This document shows, piece by piece, positions 17,979 through 29,809 of a stretch of DNA of 64,000 nucleotides. Made by a program: the position numbers and the translations under genes. The notes beneath the pieces were generated by a model. It ran no database searches. It was not told the DNA's origin and worked only from the letters and a program-made list of their open reading frames with translations. The stretch comes from Prado023 sp963714995 (lineage in GTDB: Bacteria; Actinomycetota; Actinomycetes; S36-B12; CAIYMF01): the NCBI GenBank assembly GCA_963714995.1, contig CAVQQP010000017.1:248001-312000 (forward strand), in the 5' to 3' direction. Positions within the stretch are counted from its first letter, which is position 1. The number at the start of each line of letters is the position of its first letter.

Positions 17979-18536
17979 TCAGGCGAGGACGTCGAAGGCC
18001 GAGGGGGCCACGTCGTCCATCTCGAACATCTCCGGGCGCGGCGCGTTGCCGGCCAACCGGAACCACCGCACCCAGCGGCCCTGGCGCAGGAGACGCGCCG
18101 CCTGGACGCCGTCGTTGAGGAACCGCCGCGAGAGGGTCACCTGTCGGCAGGAGGCGGCGAGGTCCGTGAGCAGCTCCTCCCCCTCCGGCACGGCCCGGAG
18201 ATCGGCGACCGACTCCGGGTCGGCGAAGACTGCGCGTAGGTCCCCGGACAGCTCCGACTCGACGATCCCCCGCTCCACGGCGTCATCGAGGTCCGTGTTG
18301 CGGCAGTGGCTGGCCGCCTGTGCCAGGACGATCGCGCTCGCGGGGTCCAGCAGGCCGGACGTGGCCAGGGCCTCCGCTGCCCGGGCTCGACGCAGCAGCT
18401 GGGCGTCCAGGGACGCCCGCGCCAGCTCGATCCGGTGGTGCAGGCGATCGATCCGGCCGGCCACGGCACTCAGGCGCCAGACCACGAACGCCACGACCAG
18501 GAGGACGACGATCCCCCAGCTGACCTCGACCTTCAC
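17979..18536 (-). CDS. small membrane-anchored protein of unknown function, last gene of the PIM operon
   Basis: A 185-residue protein with one N-terminal membrane helix (about residues 6-22, WGIVVLLVVAFVVWRL) followed by a helical cytoplasmic domain rich in Arg and Ala. Topology and the helix RIDRLHHRIELARASLDAQL resemble LemA-type proteins, but no family can be assigned with certainty. The GTG start overlaps the pimA stop by 4 bases (GTGA), so it is coupled to the mannosyltransferase and may work in phosphatidylinositol mannoside synthesis. No catalytic motif is seen. Confidence 0.7.
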   Translation of the reverse strand: MKVEVSWGIVVLLVVAFVVWRLSAVAGRIDRLHHRIELARASLDAQLLRRARAAEALATSGLLDPASAIVLAQAASHCRNTDLDDAVERGIVESELSGDLRAVFADPESVADLRAVPEGEELLTDLAASCRQVTLSRRFLNDGVQAARLLRQGRWVRWFRLAGNAPRPEMFEMDDVAPSAFDVLA

Positions 18537-19735
18537 GACTCATCCCCCCCGGAGTCCGCACCCCACGGGGGACGTCGCAGCGGCAGGCGGCCCCAGAGCT
18601 GCCCGGACAGGTCGGCCTCGACCTTCTCCCCGCCGGGCGTGACGCTCTCGTAGACCGACAGCACCTGGCGGGCGACCGTCGCCCAGTCGAACTGGGCGGC
18701 ACGCTCCCGACCGGCGGCGCGCAGCGCATCGCGGCGCACCGGGTCGCCGAGCAGCGCGATCAGCCGGGCCGCAAGGTCCTCGGGGTCCTCGTTCCGGAAG
18801 TGCACGCCGGCACGGCCCTCGTCGAGCACGCGTTGGAAGGCCTCGATGTCGCTGGCCACCACCGGTGCGCCAGCGGCCATCGCCTCCAGGAGGATGATGC
18901 CGAAGGACTCACCGCCGGTGTTGGGCGCGACGTAGATGTCCGCGGAGCGCAGCGCGCGCGCCTTGTCCTCCTCGCTGACCAGCCCGAGGAACTCCACCCG
19001 CGCTGCGAGCTCGGGATCCATCCGGGAGCGCACCTCGTCGACGTCGCCGGGGCCGGCCACGAGCACCGAGAGGTCCGGCACGCTGGCCACCACCCGGGGC
19101 AGTGCCGCCAGGAGCGTCGGCAGGCCCTTGCGCGGCTCGTCGATGCGGCCCAGGAACATCAGCGTGCTGCTGCCGCGCGCCCGCCCGGGCAGCGTCTCGT
19201 CGCCGGCGTACGCACTGCAGTCCACCCCGTTGGGGATGAGCACGGCGTCGCCACCGGTGTACTCGACCAGGGAGCGGCGGGCGTACTCGCTGACGGCGAT
19301 CCGGGCACGGACCTTCTCCATCGCGCTGCGCACCATCGGAGCCATGGCGTTCAGGTCCCGCCTCGAGGAGGCCAGGCTGGCATGCCACGTGGCCACGATC
19401 GGACCGGTGGCCACCCAGATCGACAGGATCGACAGCGTCGGCCCCGCCGGTTCGTGCACGTGCAGGATGTCGAGGTCGGAGTCCTTGATCCAGCGGCGGG
19501 CCCGCGCCGTGGCGACCGGCCCGAAGTTGATCTTGGCCACGGACCCGTTGGAGCTGACCGAGATCGGCTTCCCACCGCTGGTGACGTACTCGGGAAGCGC
19601 ATCCTCGTCCTCGGCCGGGGCCAGGATCACGGCCTCGTGCCCCAGTCGCATCAGCGCCAGGCGCAGGTCGTGGATGTGGGCGGCGACTCCGCCCGGGGTG
19701 TCCCACGCATAGGGGCAGACCAGTCCGACGCGCAT
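18533..19735 (-). CDS. pimA: phosphatidylinositol alpha-mannosyltransferase
   Basis: GT4 glycosyltransferase that adds the first mannose from GDP-mannose to phosphatidylinositol on the cytoplasmic side of the membrane, starting PIM/lipomannan synthesis. The 400-residue protein shows the N-terminal GGVAAHIHDL loop, ILHVHEPAGP, the VLIPNGVD segment, LGRIDEPRKGL and the GT-B motif GGESFGIILLEAMAAG with the EX7E pattern. The ATG overlaps the patA stop (TGATG). Mannosyltransferase identity is further supported by neighbours PatA and PIP synthase. The last 25 residues are extra compared with the mycobacterial enzyme. Confidence 0.94.
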   Translation of the reverse strand: MRVGLVCPYAWDTPGGVAAHIHDLRLALMRLGHEAVILAPAEDEDALPEYVTSGGKPISVSSNGSVAKINFGPVATARARRWIKDSDLDILHVHEPAGPTLSILSIWVATGPIVATWHASLASSRRDLNAMAPMVRSAMEKVRARIAVSEYARRSLVEYTGGDAVLIPNGVDCSAYAGDETLPGRARGSSTLMFLGRIDEPRKGLPTLLAALPRVVASVPDLSVLVAGPGDVDEVRSRMDPELAARVEFLGLVSEEDKARALRSADIYVAPNTGGESFGIILLEAMAAGAPVVASDIEAFQRVLDEGRAGVHFRNEDPEDLAARLIALLGDPVRRDALRAAGRERAAQFDWATVARQVLSVYESVTPGGEKVEADLSGQLWGRLPLRRPPWGADSGGDES

Positions 19736-20649
19736 CAGGTGGCCCCCTCGGATGCGTCCCGGGCAGCGAGCCGCGCCGGGTCCAGGTCAGCCAGCCACAG
19801 GCGCTGGAGCATGTGCCAGTCGTGGGGGTGCTCGGCGATCCCGACGGCCAGCGCGTCAGCCACGCGCTGCGTGGTCACCCGGATCCGCTCGTCCCGGTCC
19901 CCAGTCGCGGGGGGGACGATCTCCGGACGGATGTCCGCGACGTTGTGCCCGTCCCAGAACAGCGACACCGGCACGAGTGAGGCACCAGTGTCGACGGCCA
20001 GGGCGGCCGGCCCGGCGGGGAAGCGCGCTGTCTCGCCGAAGAACTCCACGTCGACCCCCTTTGCCGAGAGGTCGCGATCAGCCAGGAGCGCCACGAGCCC
20101 ACCGCCCTCGAGCGTGGCCCGCAGCGCGCCGTAGACCCCGGGATCGCCCAGGCCGTGGATGCGCATCCCCAGGGAGGTGCGGAATTCGACGAATGCCCGG
20201 AACAGGGCCTCCGGCTCGAGCTTCTCCGCCACGGTGTTGACCGGGGAGATGGTCAGGGACACATGGGCGCCGGCGTGGTCCCAGTTGCCCATGTGCGGCA
20301 GCGCGGCGACGACCCCCTGCCCGGAGGCGACCGGGTCGGACAGCCGCTCGGAGTTGCGGACCTCGAACGAGTTGATCCGGGCCGTGTCCCAGCCCGGCAG
20401 CCGGAAGGCGTCGCACCAGTAGCGCATGTAGGAGCGCATGCCGTCCCGCGAGACCTCGCGCAGCTCGTCCGGGGCGACCGGTCCCAGGACGCGGCTGAGG
20501 TTGGCCTCCAGCCGTCGGACCGAGGGCCCGTTGCCCCGCCACAGCTGGTCGGCGATCTGGTCGAAGGTCGCGTAGGCCAGGCGCTCGGGCATCAGCCGGA
20601 CCGCGCGCCACCCCCCCGCATAGGCAAGGTAGGTCGCCTGCTCCTTCAC
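19735..20649 (-). CDS. patA: phosphatidylinositol mannoside acyltransferase
   Basis: Acylates the mannose of PIM1/PIM2. A 304-residue LpxL/HtrB-like membrane-associated acyltransferase with the HX4D catalytic motif HMGNWD, followed by the conserved LADRDLSAKGVDVEFFG segment. Lies 7 bases after the PIP synthase gene and overlaps pimA by one base, the conserved actinobacterial order pgsA1-patA-pimA. Confidence 0.93.
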   Translation of the reverse strand: MKEQATYLAYAGGWRAVRLMPERLAYATFDQIADQLWRGNGPSVRRLEANLSRVLGPVAPDELREVSRDGMRSYMRYWCDAFRLPGWDTARINSFEVRNSERLSDPVASGQGVVAALPHMGNWDHAGAHVSLTISPVNTVAEKLEPEALFRAFVEFRTSLGMRIHGLGDPGVYGALRATLEGGGLVALLADRDLSAKGVDVEFFGETARFPAGPAALAVDTGASLVPVSLFWDGHNVADIRPEIVPPATGDRDERIRVTTQRVADALAVGIAEHPHDWHMLQRLWLADLDPARLAARDASEGAT

Positions 20650-20656
20650 GGCCGGC

Positions 20657-21292
20657 TCACTCCTCGCTGGGCGCTGCGGGCTGCTGGCCGTTGAGCGGCT
20701 TCAGCTGGCTGCGGACATCCAGGCTCCGCTGGAACACCGTGATGGTGGTCAGCACCGCCAGGATCGCGACGGCGGCGGTCATGCCCCAGTCGACGAACTG
20801 GTAGAGGATCGCGCCGACCGCCAGCAGGATCATCCGCTCGGCCCGCTCGGCGATGCCGCCGTTGGCCGTGGCGCCCACTGCCTCGGCGCGGGCCTTCGCG
20901 TAGCTGACGACCGTCCCGCCGACGAGGCACACCCACGCGAGCATCGTGGTCAGGGTGTCGGAGTTCCAGGCGGCCCAGATCAGCACGCCGCCGAACACCG
21001 CCCCGTCGGCCACGCGGTCGAGGGTGGCGTCGAACCAGGCGCCCCACGGGCCCTGCGTGCCGCTCAGGCGGGCCATCGTGCCGTCGAGGACGTCGGCGGA
21101 CGTGAAGATGAACAGCAGGATGACCGCGGGGATGAACCTGCCCTGCGGGATCAGGATCAGGGCGGTGAGCACCGTCAGCGTCGTGCCGGTCAGGGTCACC
21201 ATGTCCGGGGTGACCCGCATCCGGAGCAGGCCGCGTGCCATGGGCTCGACAACAGGGGCGATGACACCACGGGCGTCGGCGTTGTTCAGCAT
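20657..21292 (-). CDS. pgsA1: phosphatidylinositol phosphate synthase (CDP-alcohol phosphatidyltransferase)
   Basis: Integral membrane enzyme (211 residues, about six helices) that joins CDP-diacylglycerol to inositol phosphate. The CDP-alcohol phosphatidyltransferase signature D-x2-DG-x2-AR-x8-G-x3-D-x3-D is complete (DVLDGTMARL, then GAWFDATLDRVAD). Assignment to the inositol-phosphate-using enzyme rests on context: it heads the PIM operon. A second family member, at 35.4 kb, sits in another conserved block. Confidence 0.93.
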   Translation of the reverse strand: MLNNADARGVIAPVVEPMARGLLRMRVTPDMVTLTGTTLTVLTALILIPQGRFIPAVILLFIFTSADVLDGTMARLSGTQGPWGAWFDATLDRVADGAVFGGVLIWAAWNSDTLTTMLAWVCLVGGTVVSYAKARAEAVGATANGGIAERAERMILLAVGAILYQFVDWGMTAAVAILAVLTTITVFQRSLDVRSQLKPLNGQQPAAPSEE

Positions 21293-21402
21293 AAGAAGTC
21301 AGATCGTAGCGAGAATCGGCCCCCCGGGTGCGCAGGACGAAGGTCCTTGTTGCGAGGCTTGCGCCTTGGGAGACTGCAGACCCGCGACGAAAGGCACCTC
21401 AC

Positions 21403-23550
21403 ATGGCACAGGCCAACACCCCAGGGGGTGGGTCGGTCTCTGCACCGGCCAGCCCCGCCGACATCCGCAACGTGGTCCTGGTCGGACCGTCCGGGGCCGG
21501 CAAGACGACGCTTCTCGAGGCGATGCTCGCCGCCACCGGGACCATCCCGCGTGCGGGGCGGACCACCGAGGGCACGACGGTGTCGGACTTCGACGATGCT
21601 GAGGTGCGCCAGCAGCGCTCCGTCGGCCTCGCCCTGGCCCCCGCGGTCGTCGACGGGGTGAAGATCAACTTCCTGGACACGCCGGGCTACGCCGACTTCG
21701 TGGGCGACCTGCGCGCCGGGCTGCGCGCGGCCGACGCCGCCCTCTTCGTCGTGTCGGCCATCGACGGCGTCGACGGCGGCACCCAGATGCTCTGGGAGGA
21801 GTGCGCGGCGGTCGGGATGCCGCGGGCCGTCGTCGTGACCCGCCTGGACCATCCGCGTGCCGACTTCGACGAGCTGGTCGCGATCTGCCAGCGCGTGTTC
21901 GGCGAGGGCGTCATGCCCCTGATGCTGCCGATGATGGCCGACGACGGAACCCCGGCCGGGTTCATCGACCTGATCACCGAGCGGATCCACGACTACTCCA
22001 GCGGCACCCGCGTGGATCGCGAGCCGGAGGCCACGCACCTCGAGCTGATCGAGGGCACCCGGGCCGGGCTCATCGAGGGGATCATCGCCGAGAGCGAGGA
22101 CGAGACCCTCATGGACCGCTACCTCGCCGGCGAGCACATCGACCACGACACCCTGATCGCCGACCTGGAGATGGCCGTCGCGCGGGGCTCGTTCTTCCCG
22201 GTGATCGCCACCGCGGTGGAGCTCGACGGGCTCGGGACCACCGAGGTGCTGGACCTCGTGCGCCGAGGCTTCCCGTCACCGCTGGAGCACCCGTTGCCCC
22301 CGGTCACGACCCCCGACGGCCAGCCGCGCGGCCCGCTGGCGTGCGACCCGGCCGGTCCGCTGTGCGCCGAGGTGGTCAAGACGACCACCGATCCCTACGT
22401 CGGTCGGCTGTCGCTGGTCCGCGTCTTCTCCGGTCGGCTCACGCCGGACTCGATCGTGCACGTCTCCGGGCACTTCGGCGGCCAGCGCGGGCATGAGGAC
22501 CACGACGTCGACGAGCGGATCGGGGCACTGTCCAGCCCGTTGGGCAAGGTGCAGCGCACGATCGACGCCGGGATCGCCGGCGACATCATCGCCGTCGCGA
22601 AGCTCACCCGCGCCGAGACCGGTGACACGCTGTCGGACAAGGACACCCCGCTGCTCATGGAGCCCTGGCTCATGCCCGACGCGCTGCTCCCGGTGGCGAT
22701 CGTGGCGAAGTCGAAGGCCGACGAGGACAAGCTCGGCGCTGCCCTGAACCGGTTGGTGGCCGAGGACGCGACCCTGCGCCTGGACCGCAACGCCGAGACC
22801 GGCCAGCTGGTGCTCTGGTGCATGGGCGAGGCGCACGTCGACGTCCTGCTCGACCGCCTGCGCAACCGGTACGGCGTCGCGGTGGAGTCCGAGGAGCTGC
22901 GGGTGTCGCTGCGCGAGACGTTCGCCTCACCGGCCAAGGCCAAGGGCCGCCACGTCAAGCAGTCCGGCGGGCACGGCCAGTACGCCGTCTGCGACATCGA
23001 GGTCGCCCCACTCCCCGCGGGATCGGGCTTCGAGTTCGTCGACAAGGTCGTCGGCGGGTCGGTGCCGCGCCAGTTCATCCCCTCGGTGGAGAAGGGCGTG
23101 CGCACCCAGATGGAGCGCGGGGTCGTCGCCGGGTACCCGGTCGTCGACATCCAGGTGACCCTGTACGACGGCAAGGCGCACTCGGTGGACTCCTCGGACA
23201 TGGCCTTCCAGATGGCCGGCGCGCTGGCCCTCAAGGAGGCCGCCGCTGCGGCGCAGATCGCCATGCTCGAGCCGGTGGCCGCGATCAGCGTCCTGGTCTC
23301 CGACGAGTACGTGGGAGCCGTCATGGGCGACCTGTCGGGACGCCGTGGGCGGGTCTCGGGCACCGAGCCGGCAGGCAACGGCCGCACGCTGATCAAGGCG
23401 GAGGTCCCTGAGCTCGAGCTGACGCGCTATGCGATCGAGCTGCGCTCCATGTCGCACGGAACGGGCACGTTCAACCGCACCTACATCGGCCACGAGCCGA
23501 TGCCGGCGCAGATCGCGAAGAAGGTCATCGACGCGAGCCCGAAGCACTGA
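21403..23550 (+). CDS. elongation factor G-like GTPase
   Basis: A 715-residue translational-type GTPase with the EF-G domain order, like the mycobacterial FusA2 protein, but not the housekeeping EF-G. P-loop GPSGAGKTT (residues 28-36), switch II DTPGYADF and domain II are present; G4 reads TRLD instead of the canonical NKxD, a feature of this subgroup. Domains III-V follow, with HGQYAVCDIEVAPL and a C-terminal RYAIELRSMSHGTGTFNRTY. The role is not established; the family is proposed to act at the ribosome under special conditions. It starts 110 bases from the divergent PIP synthase gene; only an AAAGG site is seen before the ATG. Confidence 0.88.
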   Translation: MAQANTPGGGSVSAPASPADIRNVVLVGPSGAGKTTLLEAMLAATGTIPRAGRTTEGTTVSDFDDAEVRQQRSVGLALAPAVVDGVKINFLDTPGYADFVGDLRAGLRAADAALFVVSAIDGVDGGTQMLWEECAAVGMPRAVVVTRLDHPRADFDELVAICQRVFGEGVMPLMLPMMADDGTPAGFIDLITERIHDYSSGTRVDREPEATHLELIEGTRAGLIEGIIAESEDETLMDRYLAGEHIDHDTLIADLEMAVARGSFFPVIATAVELDGLGTTEVLDLVRRGFPSPLEHPLPPVTTPDGQPRGPLACDPAGPLCAEVVKTTTDPYVGRLSLVRVFSGRLTPDSIVHVSGHFGGQRGHEDHDVDERIGALSSPLGKVQRTIDAGIAGDIIAVAKLTRAETGDTLSDKDTPLLMEPWLMPDALLPVAIVAKSKADEDKLGAALNRLVAEDATLRLDRNAETGQLVLWCMGEAHVDVLLDRLRNRYGVAVESEELRVSLRETFASPAKAKGRHVKQSGGHGQYAVCDIEVAPLPAGSGFEFVDKVVGGSVPRQFIPSVEKGVRTQMERGVVAGYPVVDIQVTLYDGKAHSVDSSDMAFQMAGALALKEAAAAAQIAMLEPVAAISVLVSDEYVGAVMGDLSGRRGRVSGTEPAGNGRTLIKAEVPELELTRYAIELRSMSHGTGTFNRTYIGHEPMPAQIAKKVIDASPKH

Positions 23551-23578
23551 GCCCACGCCCTGACGGGGTCGCCACAAC

Positions 23579-23652
23579 GCGCAGACCCTCCCGACGGGGT
23601 ACAGACCCTCCAGGCCGGACGGGAGGGTCTGTACCTCGCGGGAGGGTTTGTC
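23579..23652. terminator. nested hairpins, likely bidirectional terminator
   Basis: A perfect 13-bp inverted repeat, GTACAGACCCTCC (23599-23611) with its complement at 23622-23634 and a 10-base loop, is flanked by a second, imperfect pair (GCAGACCCTCCCG near 23581-23593 and CGGGAGGGTTTG near 23639-23650). It lies between the convergent GTPase and thioesterase genes. No U-tract, as usual in actinobacteria. Confidence 0.75.
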
Positions 23653-23681
23653 TCGGGCCGGGGTCGGTGCGGCGGGCGCCT

Positions 23682-24131
23682 TCAGCGGCGGGTGGGCTTG
23701 AGGGTCCAGAGGAAGCTGGCCTCGCCGGTGACCGTCCAGTCCTCGGTCGACAGGATGACGTCGATGCGGAACTCCGGCCGCTCGCCGGCGTCGAGGCGGG
23801 CCACGATCGACTCGGGGGTGTCGTGCATCAGCGCCTCGGCGTACATCGGCCCCATGGCGATCTTCTTGAACCGGATGGAGGCGTCCACGGGCAGGGGCGT
23901 GGCGCGGTCGAGCAGCATCCCGAAGTTGCCCAGGACGATCGCCCCCGTGGCTGTCTCGGCGAGGGTGAACATCGCGCCGGCGTGCGGACCGCCCACGTGG
24001 TTGCGGTACTCGGGCTTGTCCGGCAGGCGCAGCAGCACCCGCTGGGGGGCGAGCTCGAGGAACTCGAGCTCGAGGGTCCCGACCATCGGGACCACGGTGG
24101 GCATCTGCGCGACGAGGGTGTGGAAGTCCAT
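23682..24131 (-). CDS. hotdog-fold thioesterase-like protein (PaaI/DUF4442 type)
   Basis: A 149-residue single-domain hotdog protein. The helix segment HVGGPHAGAMFTLAETATGAIV is typical of PaaI-like acyl-CoA thioesterases and of DUF4442 proteins, which carry Asn/His or Gly-Pro-His at this place. It probably hydrolyses an acyl-CoA, but the substrate is unknown. The ATG at 24131 lacks a clear ribosome site. The gene is monocistronic, divergent from the HAD gene and convergent with the GTPase gene. Confidence 0.75.
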   Translation of the reverse strand: MDFHTLVAQMPTVVPMVGTLELEFLELAPQRVLLRLPDKPEYRNHVGGPHAGAMFTLAETATGAIVLGNFGMLLDRATPLPVDASIRFKKIAMGPMYAEALMHDTPESIVARLDAGERPEFRIDVILSTEDWTVTGEASFLWTLKPTRR

Positions 24132-24223
24132 GGCTGCGAGGCTACCGACGACGTGAGCCCCCGCCGGCGCCGGTCCCCCACCGTGGCCGATCCCCTGCGA
24201 CGCCCGCAGTATCTCCGGTAGCG

Positions 24224-24248
24224 CGCAGGATCTCCCCGAGGTCCTGCG
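24224..24248. promoter_or_regulatory. inverted repeat in a divergent promoter region
   Basis: CGCAGGA (24224-24230) and TCCTGCG (24242-24248) form a perfect 7-bp inverted repeat with an 11-base spacer, between the thioesterase and HAD genes. It could be an operator or a small hairpin. Confidence 0.35.
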
Positions 24249-24289
24249 AGCTTGCGTCACGTTGCGGAGAATCTGCGGGGGTGGGGCGG

Positions 24290-24295
24290 TAACGT
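24290..24295 (+). promoter_or_regulatory. -10 element, leaderless start of the HAD gene
   Basis: TAACGT ends 7 bases before the ATG at 24303, placing the expected transcription start at the A of the start codon. Confidence 0.55.
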
Positions 24296-24302
24296 CACGC
24301 AC

Positions 24303-24878
24303 ATGTCTGACCTCACCCCGGCTCCCCCGGAGGGCACTGCGGCGCTGCCCTCGGTCGCTGTGTTCGACATCGACGGGGTGCTGGCCGACGTGCGCCACCG
24401 TCTGCACCACGTGGCCTCGCGCCCGAAGGACTGGGACGCGTTCTTCGGAGCCGCGCCGGACGATCCCCCGCTCACCGAGGGCCTGGGCGCCGTGGCGACC
24501 GCGGATCGCGCCGGGCACGTCGTCGTGTACCTGACCGGACGGCCGGAGAGGTGCCGCACCGCGACGCTGGCCTGGCTGGCCGACCAGGGCCTGCCCGAGG
24601 GCGAGTTGTTCATGCGCGACGACTCCGACCGCAGGCCGGCCCGGATCACCAAGGTGGCTGCCCTGCGTCGCCTGTCGCGCCGCTACCGCGTCGAGGCGTT
24701 CGTCGACGACGACGCGGCGGTCGTCGAGGCCGTGCGTGCGGCCGGGTTCCCCGTGCTGCACGCGCTGTGGATGGAACCCTCAACCTCAGGTGCAGACTCC
24801 GCACCGGGTCGGCCGGGTCAGGCCGCCTCCGACCAGGAGGTCCTCTTCGACATCCAGGAGACCGAGGGGCGCACCTGA
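24303..24878 (+). CDS. HAD-superfamily phosphatase
   Basis: A 191-residue HAD hydrolase. Motif I is FDIDGVLADVRHR (nucleophile Asp and acid/base Asp), motif II lies in VVVYLTGRPERCR, and the acidic motif is AFVDDDAAVVEA. The layout resembles phosphatase domains related to the polynucleotide 3'-phosphatase group, but substrate cannot be assigned. The tail after about residue 160 is low-complexity. It ends 7 bases from the convergent gcvP stop. Confidence 0.8.
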   Translation: MSDLTPAPPEGTAALPSVAVFDIDGVLADVRHRLHHVASRPKDWDAFFGAAPDDPPLTEGLGAVATADRAGHVVVYLTGRPERCRTATLAWLADQGLPEGELFMRDDSDRRPARITKVAALRRLSRRYRVEAFVDDDAAVVEAVRAAGFPVLHALWMEPSTSGADSAPGRPGQAASDQEVLFDIQETEGRT

Positions 24879-24885
24879 AGCCCGC

Positions 24886-27782
<2,897 letters not shown>

Positions 27783-27835
27783 CTGCACGCGCCCACGATA
27801 GTCGCGCGTGCCGCACCCGGCTGGCAGGACCTCGC

Positions 27836-28396
<561 letters not shown>

Positions 28397-28428
28397 GTGC
28401 GCCCGGCCTCCGTCGCAGTGGCATCTTG

Positions 28429-28450
28429 CGTCGGCGTAGTTACACCGACG
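28429..28450. promoter_or_regulatory. 22-bp palindrome in the leader of the MerR gene
   Basis: Half site CGTCGGnGTAn is repeated in inverted orientation (18 of 22 positions symmetric), 15 bases downstream of the -10. A strong candidate operator for autorepression or for another regulator. Confidence 0.6.
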
Positions 28451-28464
28451 GAATTCCTGCCCCG

Positions 28465-28493
28465 AAACTAGGCCCCGGAGCACCCCACGTCAA
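28465..28493 (-). promoter_or_regulatory. sigma-70-type promoter of the MerR gene
   Basis: On the minus strand TTGACG (28488-28493) is followed after exactly 17 bases by TAGTTT (28465-28470). The start codon is about 70 bases downstream, leaving a leader that contains the palindrome. Confidence 0.7.
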
Positions 28494-28527
28494 CGCCGTG
28501 CACTCCGACACGCCGGGGCAAACTCTC

Positions 28528-28544
28528 ACCCTTGACTTGAGGGT
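28528..28544. promoter_or_regulatory. MerR-type inverted repeat upstream of the MerR promoter
   Basis: ACCCTTGACTTGAGGGT has symmetric ends (ACCCT/AGGGT) and lies about 35 bases upstream of the -35, next to the DUF151 stop. The flanks AACTCTC and AGGGTTG extend the AT-richer island. Confidence 0.5.
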
Positions 28545-28561
28545 TAGGGTTGCCGCCGGAC

Positions 28562-29068
28562 CTACTGGAAGTCCTGCGGCGTCACAGTGTCGAGGAACTC
28601 GCGGAACTGCTCCACCTCGTCGACCTCCTCGTCGGGGTCGGGAGCCACGCCGGCCTCGTCCAGGACGTCGTCGGCCAGCAGGATCGGCACCCCGGCACGC
28701 AGGGCCAGGGCGATGGCATCCGAGGGGCGGGCGTCGATGCTCTGGGCCTCGAACACCAGCTCGGCGTAGAAGACGCCCTCCTCCAGCCGGGTGATGCGCA
28801 CCGAGAGCAGGGGCGTCCCGAGCTGCTGCAGGGTCGCGACGAAGAGGTCGTGGGTCAGTGGTCGTGGGGCCACCACGGACTGCTGGGCCATGGCGATCGC
28901 GGCCGCCTCGTTGGGTCCGATCCAGATGGGCAGAATCGCCCCCCCGGTGATCGGGCGCACCAGGACGATCGGCGCGTTCGAGGGCATCTCGACCCGCACA
29001 CCCACCACTTCCACTGCTTGGTAGCCATCCACATGGCCAGCGTAGACCCGACGGGCGGGGCCCACCAT
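28562..29068 (-). CDS. DUF151 (bifunctional nuclease) family protein
   Basis: A 168-residue protein of the DUF151/BFN family. Conserved parts include VRVEMPSNAPIVLVRP, LPIWIGPNEAAAIAMA, LTHDLF, FYAELVF and the hallmark SIDARPSDAIALALRAG. Plant relatives have nuclease activity; the bacterial role is not settled. The start at 29068 lies 3 bases after the stop of the FtsR-like gene; a GTG at VDGYQAVEV is an alternative start. Equivalent in position to Rv1829. Confidence 0.88.
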   Translation of the reverse strand: MVGPARRVYAGHVDGYQAVEVVGVRVEMPSNAPIVLVRPITGGAILPIWIGPNEAAAIAMAQQSVVAPRPLTHDLFVATLQQLGTPLLSVRITRLEEGVFYAELVFEAQSIDARPSDAIALALRAGVPILLADDVLDEAGVAPDPDEEVDEVEQFREFLDTVTPQDFQ

Positions 29069-29071
29069 CGC

Positions 29072-29809
29072 TCAGCGGCCGAGGGTCCGGGGCAGTCCCG
29101 CCTTGACCAGGGCGACGTGCAGCTGGATGGCCAGGGTGGCGATGGCCCGGGCCGCCTCCTCCGCCCTGGCCGCGCTGTCCTGGTGGCGGCCGTGGGCCAT
29201 CGGCTTCACGACCTGCTCCACGAGCGAGAGCTCCCGATCGGCAGCCAGCCGGAACGGGCGCAGGTGCCGGGGCCCATAGCCGAACTGCGCCATCTGCCCG
29301 GCGATGCGCGCCACCTGCAGGGCGGTCGCGTCGTAGTAGGAGGTGCCCGGGGCCTGGGCGACCAGGCCGAAGGACTCGAGCTCGCGCAGCACCTCGTTGG
29401 TGATGCCGGACTCCTCGAGCAGCTCCTTGCGCGACAGCCGCAGCTCCTGGCTCTCAGCGCCGAGGTCCTCAGGTGACGGGTAGGAGTCGGTGGCCACGAG
29501 TGCCCGCGGTGCGGTGTCCGTCGCGCTCAGGGGCGCGGGCTGCAACCCCCGGTCGATGGCGTCCAGGTGCTCGCGGATGACCTTCAGCGGCAGGTAGTGG
29601 TCGCGCTGCATCCGCAGCACGTAGCGCAGGCGCTCGGCATCAGCGCGGGTGAACTTGCGGTACCCCGAGGGGGTGCGCTGGGGCTCGACGAGGTCCTCGG
29701 CCTCCAGGTAGCGGATCTTCGAGATGCTGATGTCGGGGAAGTCCGCACGCAGCAGGTGCAGCACCTCCCCGATGCTGAGCAGTCCGTCCGATGCTGCAGC
29801 CGTGCTCAC
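29072..29809 (-). CDS. ftsR: MerR-family regulator, FtsR/Rv1828-like
   Basis: A 245-residue two-domain MerR-type regulator, nearly the same length as Rv1828. N-terminal winged helix: SIGEVLHLLRADFPDISISK then TPSGYRKFTRADAERLRYVL. The C-terminal domain (from about residue 130) is helical without known ligand residues. The corynebacterial orthologue FtsR controls ftsZ and cell division, so the symbol is given on family and position. GTG start overlaps the FHA gene stop by 4 bases (GTGA); RNA from the FHA promoter will cover both. Confidence 0.87.
   Translation of the reverse strand: MSTAAASDGLLSIGEVLHLLRADFPDISISKIRYLEAEDLVEPQRTPSGYRKFTRADAERLRYVLRMQRDHYLPLKVIREHLDAIDRGLQPAPLSATDTAPRALVATDSYPSPEDLGAESQELRLSRKELLEESGITNEVLRELESFGLVAQAPGTSYYDATALQVARIAGQMAQFGYGPRHLRPFRLAADRELSLVEQVVKPMAHGRHQDSAARAEEAARAIATLAIQLHVALVKAGLPRTLGR

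Noticed and set aside
27783..27835. Glycine riboswitch in front of gcvP
   Set aside because: Only 53 bases separate gcvP from the MerR gene, too short for the aptamer, and no matching structure was seen there or before gcvH.
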